This document shows positions 1 to 5,639 of a stretch of 5,731 nucleotides of DNA, one piece after another. A program made the position numbers and the translations under genes. Where the stretch lies: assembly GCA_029268325.1 (NCBI GenBank), contig JAJUGC010000161.1, positions 1-5,731 on the forward strand. Direction: 5' to 3'. Under the pieces are notes generated by a model. That model worked only from the letters and a program-made list of their open reading frames with translations. It searched no databases and had not been told where the DNA came from. Every line of letters starts with the position of its first letter. Positions within the stretch are counted from its first letter, which is position 1. The stretch comes from Gammaproteobacteria bacterium (lineage in GTDB: Bacteria; Pseudomonadota; Gammaproteobacteria; Pseudomonadales; Oleiphilaceae).

Positions 1-252
1 ACCCAGAATGCCGCCCGTCTTGAGCGTAAGGTGTGCATCGTCGGAACTGTATCAGCCGGCCATGCTAACTATGAATCTGCCCTGGATGAGCTAGCGGACG
101 ATATCATAAAGGCCTTGCGCCCGTTTGTAGCTAATAGTTCGACTCTTGGCACATTGCGGACCAGTCTTACAGGTGGCGTCTACACCCATCCAGATAAAGC
201 TGGCGGTAACGCTTCGGTCGAGTATTTCTTCTCTTTCAGCCACGAGTTATAG
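1..252 (+). CDS. Phage tail-terminator-like protein, C-terminal part (5' end outside window)
   Basis: The frame is open from the first base to a TAG at 250-252, giving 83 visible residues; the GTG at 31 is probably internal. I see an Arg-Leu-Glu-Arg-Lys segment followed by an alternating hydrophobic strand (VCIVGTVSA), then an acidic amphipathic helix (ALDELADDIIKAL), a short S-T-L-G-T-L turn, and a final strand ending VEYFFSFSHEL. This strand-helix-'lGtl'-strand order, with a C-terminal strand preceded by a gap rich in small residues, is the layout I associate with small phage tail-terminator/tail-completion proteins (gpU-like), which cap the tail tube and join it to the head. That match is by pattern only, with no diagnostic catalytic motif. 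The next gene starts 9 bp downstream on the same strand, as in tightly packed phage modules. It could instead be an unrelated small alpha/beta protein. The open frame itself is fairly secure. Confidence 0.45.
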   Translation, partial: TQNAARLERKVCIVGTVSAGHANYESALDELADDIIKALRPFVANSSTLGTLRTSLTGGVYTHPDKAGGNASVEYFFSFSHEL

Positions 253-261
253 GCGGTGGTC

Positions 262-540
262 ATGGATCAGAAAGAATACCTTGGAAAACGCGCCCTGCTC
301 CTGGAGCGTGAGGACGAACTAAACCGCGCTCTGGATAGGCTTCAGAACGCCAGAAAGTACCGCCGCGGTGAGGCAGTTATAGCGGCTCGCCATGAAGCGG
401 AAGAGGCTGAGCGCAACCTTGAACAAGCGCTGGCGGATGCTAAACGGGCTTGGTATGAATACTGGTCAACTAAGCCAACCTGCCGAAGAGATCCAGAACC
501 TGAAACCAGTGTTTTGATGAGGGCTGAGATTATCATCTAG
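262..540 (+). CDS. Small coiled-coil protein of unknown function, probably phage-derived
   Basis: This encodes 92 residues from ATG 262. I prefer this start to the in-frame GTG at 256 because the purine-rich AGGCGG at 251-256 lies 5 bases before the ATG. I do not recognise a family. Residues ~5-70 are almost entirely charged or heptad-like helix (repeated Leu/Ala at a/d-type positions, e.g. EDELNRALDRLQNA and EAEEAERNLEQALADA) with an Arg-rich break near RKYRRGE, so it probably folds as a helical hairpin or coiled coil. An aromatic patch (WYEYW) follows, then a polar tail with one Cys that looks disordered. There is no signal peptide or membrane segment. It follows the tail-terminator-like gene by 9 bp on the same strand, so the two are probably co-transcribed. 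A structural or chaperone-like role in phage morphogenesis is possible but unproven. The unstructured tail might also reflect a 3' end altered by decay of the element. Confidence 0.5.
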   Translation: MDQKEYLGKRALLLEREDELNRALDRLQNARKYRRGEAVIAARHEAEEAERNLEQALADAKRAWYEYWSTKPTCRRDPEPETSVLMRAEIII

Positions 541-753
541 GCGCAACGAACCGGGTCTATGTGTCTGGTTAACATATAGGCAACGGGCACCACCGGACGC
601 GGCTTTGGGCATGAGTCGCGGCAAGGTGCCCACCCTTCCTTGCCTTCCAGTCTTAAAAACTCACATCGCGCGACACTGCATAGCAGCGACCGCCACCAGC
701 TCTAATAGCCCTTCAATAATTGTGGTTACAAATAGGTGACAAACGGCAGGCAC
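541..753. other. Gene-poor junction between phage-like genes and the tRNA-Pro terminator
   Basis: No gene can be supported here. A 42-codon plus-strand frame (ATG 611 to TGA 737-739) lacks a convincing ribosome binding site. A 30-codon minus-strand frame (GTG 753 to TGA 661-663), ending in a hydrophobic/acidic helix-like stretch, lies opposite it. A 7-bp inverted repeat (GGGCACC 585-591, GGTGCCC 625-631) could form a long-loop hairpin. The segment is where a boundary between an integrated element and the chromosome could lie. Confidence 0.4.
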
Positions 754-774
754 AAAAAAACCGCTCTTGAGCGG
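754..774 (-). terminator. Intrinsic terminator downstream of tRNA-Pro
   Basis: Read on the minus strand, CCGCTCAAGAGCGG (761-774) forms a GC-rich hairpin and is followed directly by seven T residues (754-760). It lies about 33 bases beyond the CCA end of the tRNA gene. It would end transcription of the tRNA and of any read-through from the upstream plsC operon. The opposite strand has no T-run on its exit side, so it is directional. Confidence 0.85.
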
Positions 775-807
775 CCTGTTCTTTCTTACTGATTTTATTG
801 GGGTTTT

Positions 808-884
<77 letters not shown>

Positions 885-898
885 ATTGAGGAGGCGAT

Positions 899-927
899 AC
901 TTTAAGAATTTTTGCGGCAAAAATCAA
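899..927 (-). promoter_or_regulatory. Candidate sigma70-type promoter for tRNA-Pro
   Basis: On the minus strand, TTGATT (927-922) and TAAAGT (904-899) are separated by exactly 17 bp. Each matches the consensus at four of six positions. A start about seven bases past the -10 box would give a leader of under ten bases before the mature tRNA 5' end at 884, which is typical of tRNA genes. The spacer contains a T5-GC-G-GC-A5 palindrome (909-923). The promoter is predicted from spacing and hexamers only. Confidence 0.45.
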
Positions 928-939
928 GTTGGAATCGGC

Positions 940-1728
940 TCAGGCACGACTTTCCGGTGCGCCGAGCAAGGTTTCGCCGGCATAGCTGGTTTGGCTGATC
1001 CGGTCCACGGTGGTATTGATCCAACTCTCCCCTTCCGCAGTGAGCTCAGTTTCGTCCTTGCCATTTGGCCAAATCGGGGTGCCAATGACGACGCGGATCT
1101 CACCGGGGTACTTGAGGAAACGGTTATTGGGCCAATGCTCGCCCGCATTATGGGCAATGGGGAGCAAGGGCGCTCCGGTAGCGATGGAGAGCCGTGCACC
1201 TCCCTTGGTGAAGGGCTTGCGTTGGCCGGCATCGACGCGGGTGCCTTCGGGGAAGATCATCACCCAAATACCCTCTTTCAGCCGCTCGGATCCCTGCTCG
1301 ATCACCTGTTGCATGGCTGTCTTGCGGTCGGCTCGGTCGATGGCAATGGGAGAAACCAGGCTAAAGCCCCAACCGAAAAAGGGAATGGAGAGCAGTTCTT
1401 TTTTAATCACCGTGGCTTGGGGATAAAACAGGGTTTGCAGAAAGAAGGTCTCCCAGGTGCTTTGGTGCTTGCTGTAGATGATGCAGGCTCGCGGGGGGAT
1501 GTTTTCCAGCCCTTCGACGCGATAAGAGACGTTACAGCAGACTTTTAAGGCCCAGGTGATAAAGCGGGTCCACCAGGTAATGGCAAAGATATAGCGACGG
1601 CGAAATGACAGGAACGGGCCGATGACGATCACCAGGGAGGCCCAGATAATGGTGCTGACCACCAGCACGAGATAAAACAGGGCGCTACGAATGGCGAGCG
1701 CCAGGGGAAATAACTCAAGTTTGTTCAC
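940..1728 (-). CDS. plsC: PlsC-family 1-acyl-sn-glycerol-3-phosphate acyltransferase (LPLAT)
   Basis: This encodes 262 residues, a usual length for the family. It should move an acyl chain onto lysophosphatidate or a related lysolipid at the inner membrane. Residues ~12-40 form a hydrophobic membrane anchor, followed by basic SFRRR. The catalytic block is KHQSTWE, with His88 and Glu93; Glu stands where E. coli PlsC has Asp (HX4D), a variant I recall from the Pseudomonas LptA-like branch. Motif II is around GFSLVSPIAIDRADR (121-135), motif III is FPEGTR (159-164) and motif IV is LLPIAHNAG (188-196). The start is a GTG at 1726-1728 with AGAGGAAG (1738-1745) about 9 bases upstream. It is the last gene of the glyQ-glyS-gmhB-plsC cluster, 65 bp after gmhB. 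In Pseudomonas the equivalent gene (lptA, PA0005) has the same place in the order. The exact acceptor lipid cannot be read from sequence. Confidence 0.9.
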   Translation of the reverse strand: MNKLELFPLALAIRSALFYLVLVVSTIIWASLVIVIGPFLSFRRRYIFAITWWTRFITWALKVCCNVSYRVEGLENIPPRACIIYSKHQSTWETFFLQTLFYPQATVIKKELLSIPFFGWGFSLVSPIAIDRADRKTAMQQVIEQGSERLKEGIWVMIFPEGTRVDAGQRKPFTKGGARLSIATGAPLLPIAHNAGEHWPNNRFLKYPGEIRVVIGTPIWPNGKDETELTAEGESWINTTVDRISQTSYAGETLLGAPESRA

Positions 1729-1793
1729 GGGATCGGTCTTCCTCTGAGACTAACTATGAGCCAATTTCCGCAGGAGTACGCTAGGTCGTTCCT

Positions 1794-2360
1794 TTAACTC
1801 CTGGCGGGTTCGGCCTCAAGAAGATGATCAACGAATTGTGACAGATTAGCATGAATTGAAACGTCGTGCAGACCACTCTCTGGGAGCTTCTGGCGGCTTT
1901 TCTCCCCTTTGCCGGTCAGCACCAGCGCCAGCCGGCATCCCATGGCCTGGCCGGCCTCCAGGTCGCGAATACTGTCACCGACCATATAGGCGCCTTTGAC
2001 CGGAGTATCCAGTTGCTCCTGAATCTGCCTGAGCAACCCCGGGAGAGGTTTCCGGCAATCGCAGCCGTCTTCCGTGATGTGGGGGCAATAGGTAATGGCG
2101 TCAATATGGCCCCCCGCTTGGTGGACCAAGTGCAGCATCTTGTCGTGCATCGCTTGCAGGGTCGCCACATCATAGTAGCCGCGGCCAATGCCGGACTGAT
2201 TGGTGGCGATGGCGATACGGTAGCCGGCTCGGCTGAGCCGGCCGATCGCCTCGATACTGCCGGGAATGGGGATCCACTCGTCAACCGACTTCACATAGGC
2301 GTCGGAATCCTCGTTGATGACCCCATCCCGGTCCAGGATGATCAGGGGCTGGTTGCTCAC
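1794..2360 (-). CDS. gmhB: D-glycero-beta-D-manno-heptose 1,7-bisphosphate 7-phosphatase
   Basis: This encodes a 188-residue cytoplasmic HAD-superfamily phosphatase. It removes the C7 phosphate of heptose 1,7-bisphosphate during synthesis of ADP-heptose for the LPS inner core. HAD motif I is LDRDGVIN with nucleophile Asp10 and acid/base Asp12. Motif II is ATNQSG (Thr53, Asn54), motif III is in CRKPLPG (Lys104) and motif IV is GDSIRD (Asp129, Asp133). A structural zinc site is visible as CPH...CDC (Cys92, His94, Cys100, Cys102), with a loop shorter than in E. coli GmhB. The start is GTG 2358-2360, and GGAG (2371-2368) inside the end of glyS is 7 bases upstream. Only 3 bp separate it from the glyS stop, so translational coupling is likely. 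An alternative assignment to histidinol-phosphate phosphatase is disfavoured, because that enzyme shares the fold but this gene has LPS-type neighbours. Confidence 0.93.
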   Translation of the reverse strand: MSNQPLIILDRDGVINEDSDAYVKSVDEWIPIPGSIEAIGRLSRAGYRIAIATNQSGIGRGYYDVATLQAMHDKMLHLVHQAGGHIDAITYCPHITEDGCDCRKPLPGLLRQIQEQLDTPVKGAYMVGDSIRDLEAGQAMGCRLALVLTGKGEKSRQKLPESGLHDVSIHANLSQFVDHLLEAEPARS

Positions 2361-2363
2361 TGA

Positions 2364-4445
2364 TCAGCTCCGGCCTTGCAGGAAGGAAATGTCGGCAACC
2401 TGCAGGAACAGGTGGCGCAGACGCGAGAGCAAGGCAATCCGGTTGTTGCGCAGGTCTTCGTCCTCGGCCATGACCATGACCTGGTCGAAGAAGCGATCCA
2501 CTGCCTCGCGCAGTTCTGCCAAGCGGGCCAGCCCTTCCCCATACTTGCGGGCTTCAAATAAAGGCAGCACCTCCTTTTCCTTGGTGGCGATCATTTCCGC
2601 CAGGGCTTTTTCTGCCTCTTCCACCAGCCGTTCCGGATGGAATTGCAGGGCAATATCGGTAGCGTGTTGCTTGCTGAGGATGTTGGAGACACGCTTGTTA
2701 GCGGCTGCCAGGGCCTCGGCATCCGGCAGCTCGCTGAAGGCACGCACTGCCTGGACCCGTTGATGGAAATCCACCGGGCGGGTGGGCCGGCGGGCATGGA
2801 CTGCCTGGAAGACTTCTGCGGGAATCCCCTCTTCCTCATACCAGGCGCGGAAGCGCTCGAGCATGTAATCGAGAACCTTGGTTTCCACGTTGGCCGCCGG
2901 CAGTTGGGCGTAGCCTTCATGGGCCCACTTCAATACCTCGGCCAGATCCAGCGGTAACTCCCGTTCCACGATGATACGCAGCACACCCAGGGAGGCACGG
3001 CGCAGGGCGAAGGGATCCTTGGTGCCGGAGGGGGGCTGGTCAATGCCGAACAGGCCCACTAGGGAGTCGACCCGGTCCGCAATGGCCATGGCGCAGCCGG
3101 TCTTGGTGCGGGGCAACTCATCGCCGGAAAACCTCGGCAGGTACTGTTCGAACTGGGCGACGGCCACTTCTTCCGGTTCGTTGTCGTGTTGGGCGTAATA
3201 ACGGCCCATAACACCTTGCAGCTCCGGGAACTCGGACACCATGTTGGTGACCAGGTCGGTTTTGGACAGCAGGCCAGCCCGCTCGGCAAGCTGGGCTTCT
3301 CCCCCAATGGCCTTGGCAATGAGGCCGGCCAGACGGGCAATCCGCTGGGACTTGTCGTACAGGCTGCCCAACTGGTTCTGGAACACAATGGGCTTGAGCT
3401 GGTCCAGCCGGTCGGCCAGTTTGGTTTTGCGGTCGGTCTCGAAGAAGAACGCAGCGTCGGCCAAACGGGGACGTACAACCCGCTCGTTACCGGCAATAAC
3501 CTGTTGCGGGTCTTTGCTTTCGATGTTGGAGATGGTGATGAAATAGGGCATCAGCTTTTGCTGGGCATCCACCACCGGGAAGTATTTCTGGTTCCCCTTC
3601 ATGGTGGAGATCAGCGCTTCGGCAGGCACTTCCAGAAAGCGTTCTTCGAATCGGCCCATCAGGGGGACCGGCCACTCGTTGAGGGCGGTGACCTCTTCCA
3701 GCAACTCCTCATCGATCAGGGCCTGACCATTCACAGAGGCAGCCTGTTCCAGTACGGCCTGACGGATGATATCGCTGCGTTCGGCGAAGCTAGCGATGAC
3801 GTAGCCCTTCTCCCGGAGCAGGGTTTCATAGAAATCCGGATGGTTAATGGTGATTTCCACATTGGCATGGAAACGGTGGCCCCGGGTGGTTTGGCCGGCG
3901 GGGAGCCCCAGGATCTCGCAGGGAATCACTTGCTCGCCCAGCATCATGACGATCCAGTGGACGGGACGCACGAACTCGGTACGGCTGCTGCCCCAGCGCA
4001 TGCGTTTGGGAATGGGCAGCGCGTCCAATGCCTTGCGCACGGTTTCTGGCAGTAGGTCGACTGCCTGTTTGCCCGGCTGCTTACTGCGAAACACCATCCA
4101 GGCGCCCTTGTCGGTTTCCAGGGTGGTCAACTGGTCCAAGGTGGCGTTGCAGGAGCGCATAAAGCCTTCCAGGGCCTTGGTGGGCTTGCCTTCGGCATCA
4201 AAAGCGGCCTGCTTGGCCGGGCCGCGACGTTCGATATCAATATCCGGCTGGGCTGTGGTCAATTGGTTGACCCGTACGGCCAGACGGCGTGGGCTGGCGA
4301 AGACATCCATATCCTCAAAGCCCAGGTGCAGTTCGGTAAACTGGCTGGCCAGGCTTTGGGCAAAGGCCTCGAATAAGGATTTCAAGGCCTTGGGTGGCAG
4401 CTCTTCGGTGCCGATCTCAACTAAAAAATCCTGTGCGGTACTCAT
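2364..4445 (-). CDS. glyS: Glycyl-tRNA synthetase beta subunit
   Basis: This encodes 693 residues, close to the usual ~690 for the bacterial beta chain. With GlyQ it forms the heterotetramer that attaches glycine to tRNA-Gly in the cytoplasm; the beta chain mainly supplies tRNA recognition. Family blocks are seen in order: EIGTEELPPKAL (10-21), SSRTEFVRPVHWIV (153-166), STMKGNQKYFPV (280-291), RLADAAFFFETDRK (327-340), SEFPELQGVMG (404-414), ADRVDSLVG (456-464) and GTKDPFALRR (474-483). A C-terminal DALR-like anticodon-binding region (~560-690) contains NKRVSNI and VMAEDEDLRNNRIALL. The start ATG at 4443-4445 has a strong AAGGAG (4457-4452) 6 bases upstream. It begins 18 bp after the glyQ stop. 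There is no frameshift or missing block. Confidence 0.98.
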   Translation of the reverse strand: MSTAQDFLVEIGTEELPPKALKSLFEAFAQSLASQFTELHLGFEDMDVFASPRRLAVRVNQLTTAQPDIDIERRGPAKQAAFDAEGKPTKALEGFMRSCNATLDQLTTLETDKGAWMVFRSKQPGKQAVDLLPETVRKALDALPIPKRMRWGSSRTEFVRPVHWIVMMLGEQVIPCEILGLPAGQTTRGHRFHANVEITINHPDFYETLLREKGYVIASFAERSDIIRQAVLEQAASVNGQALIDEELLEEVTALNEWPVPLMGRFEERFLEVPAEALISTMKGNQKYFPVVDAQQKLMPYFITISNIESKDPQQVIAGNERVVRPRLADAAFFFETDRKTKLADRLDQLKPIVFQNQLGSLYDKSQRIARLAGLIAKAIGGEAQLAERAGLLSKTDLVTNMVSEFPELQGVMGRYYAQHDNEPEEVAVAQFEQYLPRFSGDELPRTKTGCAMAIADRVDSLVGLFGIDQPPSGTKDPFALRRASLGVLRIIVERELPLDLAEVLKWAHEGYAQLPAANVETKVLDYMLERFRAWYEEEGIPAEVFQAVHARRPTRPVDFHQRVQAVRAFSELPDAEALAAANKRVSNILSKQHATDIALQFHPERLVEEAEKALAEMIATKEKEVLPLFEARKYGEGLARLAELREAVDRFFDQVMVMAEDEDLRNNRIALLSRLRHLFLQVADISFLQGRS

Positions 4446-4463
4446 GAGGGGCTCCTTAAGCGG

Positions 4464-5405
4464 TTAACCTTGGGACTCGGATGCCAACAATTCATTGCGC
4501 AGTGCTTCCGACGCCAGTGGGAAGCCCAGGTCCTTGCGGCGGTCGAAATAAGCTTGGGCCACGGCGCGGGCCAGTGCGCGTACACGCAGGATGTAGCGTT
4601 GGCGTTCGGTCACGGAAATGGCGTGCCGGGCATCCAGCAGGTTGAAGGTATGGGAAGCCTTGAGCACCATCTCATAGGCCGGCAGGGGCAGACCCACACC
4701 AATCAGGCGCTGGCTCTCCTGTTCGTAGTGGTCGAAACTGGCGAAGAGCGCCTTGGTATCGGCCTGTTCAAAGTTGTAGGTGGACATTTCCACTTCGTTT
4801 TGGTGGAAAACGTCGCCGTAGGTGACATCGCCCTGGGGGCCGTGGGTCCAGATCAGATCATAGACACTGTCCACCCCTTGCAGATACATGGCGATCCGTT
4901 CCAGGCCGTAGGTGATTTCGCCGGTGACGGGGTAGCACTCGAGGCCGCCGACCTGTTGGAAGTAGGTGAACTGGGTCACTTCCATGCCGTTGAGCCAAAC
5001 TTCCCAACCCAAGCCCCAGGCGCCCAGGGTGGGAGATTCCCAGTTGTCTTCCACGAAGCGGATATCGTGGATGCTGGGATCAATGCCCAGAACCCGCAGG
5101 GAGTTCAGGTACAGTTCCTGAATGTTGTCGGGAGACGGCTTCATAACCACCTGGAACTGGTAATAGTGCTGCAGGCGGTTGGGGTTTTCCCCATAACGGC
5201 CATCCGTGGGACGCCGGCTGGGTTGCACATAGGCGGCGTTCCAGTTTTCCGGGCCAATGGCACGCAAGAAGGTGGACGGGTGGAAGGTGCCTGCGCCTAC
5301 TTCCATGTCGAGCGGCTGCAGCACGACGCAGCCCTGGTCTGCCCAATACTGTTGCAATGCAAGGATAAGTCCTTGAAAAGTGCGGACATCGGGTTGGTTG
5401 GTCAT
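4464..5405 (-). CDS. glyQ: Glycyl-tRNA synthetase alpha subunit
   Basis: This encodes 313 residues from ATG 5403-5405 (E. coli GlyQ has about 303). It is the class II catalytic subunit that activates glycine with ATP and works as alpha2beta2 with the adjacent glyS product. The N-terminus MTNQPDVRTFQGLIL matches the family start. Class II motif 2 lies in YVQPSRRPTDGRYGENP and the following QHYYQFQVVMKP (59-90). GWEVWLNGMEVTQFTYFQQ (133-151) is a conserved family block, and motif 3 is GLERIAMYLQG (167-177). The frame stays open upstream to 5579, but that extension resembles no GlyQ. A GTG at 5412-5414 gives a version three residues longer and has the better ribosome binding site, so the start is uncertain by three codons. 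It is the first gene of the cluster, preceded by a TATAAT box. Confidence 0.97.
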   Translation of the reverse strand: MTNQPDVRTFQGLILALQQYWADQGCVVLQPLDMEVGAGTFHPSTFLRAIGPENWNAAYVQPSRRPTDGRYGENPNRLQHYYQFQVVMKPSPDNIQELYLNSLRVLGIDPSIHDIRFVEDNWESPTLGAWGLGWEVWLNGMEVTQFTYFQQVGGLECYPVTGEITYGLERIAMYLQGVDSVYDLIWTHGPQGDVTYGDVFHQNEVEMSTYNFEQADTKALFASFDHYEQESQRLIGVGLPLPAYEMVLKASHTFNLLDARHAISVTERQRYILRVRALARAVAQAYFDRRKDLGFPLASEALRNELLASESQG

Positions 5406-5419
5406 GGTTGTCACGGATG

Positions 5420-5425
5420 TCACCT
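5420..5425 (-). promoter_or_regulatory. Ribosome binding site that bears on the glyQ start
   Basis: The minus strand reads AGGTGA here, the only good Shine-Dalgarno match near the start. It is 5 bases from the GTG at 5414 but 14 bases from the ATG at 5405. The GTG start would add Met-Thr-Thr before the conventional MTNQPDV N-terminus. Confidence 0.5.
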
Positions 5426-5448
5426 GCGGAGAATACGGAAAGCGACCG

Positions 5449-5477
5449 ATTATACAATGGTCAGGAGCCGTTTGCAG
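5449..5477 (-). promoter_or_regulatory. Candidate sigma70 promoter for the glyQ operon
   Basis: A perfect TATAAT lies on the minus strand at 5454-5449. At 17 bp spacing the -35 position holds CTGCAA (5477-5472), only three of six matches to consensus. Transcription would begin near 5442, giving a leader of about 37 bases to the ATG. No leader peptide or T-box-like structure fits in so short a leader. Confidence 0.5.
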
Positions 5478-5574
5478 GTGGGCTGTGTGGCGGCGTGAAC
5501 CAAGTTGCTGTGCCGGGGTTCCCAAAACCGGCCCGGCTTGTTCCTGGTGGTTATAGTAAAGTTTCCGAGATGGG

Positions 5575-5590
5575 GACAATGCGCATTGTC
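5575..5590. repeat. Perfect 16-bp palindrome in the divergent intergenic region
   Basis: GACAATGCGCATTGTC is identical on both strands, with no mismatch and no spacer. It lies about 50 bp before the lpxL/htrB-like start, just past a TATAGT (5552-5557) that could be a plus-strand -10 box, and about 120 bp upstream of the glyQ -10. There is no T-run on either side, so it is not an intrinsic terminator. A dimeric regulator's operator is the simplest reading, but no regulator can be named. Confidence 0.55.
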
Positions 5591-5639
5591 ATCCGCTACG
5601 ACTCCTGTTGAAATAACGGCGTTTTACTTGTTGTGAGTC

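Noticed and set aside
1..807. att repeat of the tRNA-Pro 3' end inside the window
   Set aside because: I found no second copy of the tRNA 3' segment in bases 1-807; any partner site must lie outside.
909..923. TTTTTGCGGCAAAAA palindrome as a terminator for plsC
   Set aside because: The stem is mostly A-T with a one-base loop and no separate T-run follows; it fits better as the spacer of the tRNA promoter.
886..1548. 220-codon plus-strand frame opposite plsC
   Set aside because: It is antisense to all PlsC motifs, starts inside the tRNA promoter region and has no recognisable domain.
3186..4055. 289-codon plus-strand open frame opposite glyS
   Set aside because: It mirrors conserved glyS coding sequence and is explained by codon bias on the other strand.
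4470..5498. Long plus-strand open frame (342 codons) opposite glyQ
   Set aside because: It is fully antisense to a confidently identified gene, has Gly/His/Val-rich composition typical of a shadow frame, and resembles no known protein.
5406..5579. N-terminal extension of glyQ to an upstream start at 5579
   Set aside because: The extra 58 residues include the -10 box and ribosome binding site and do not resemble GlyQ proteins, which begin just before PDVRTFQG.
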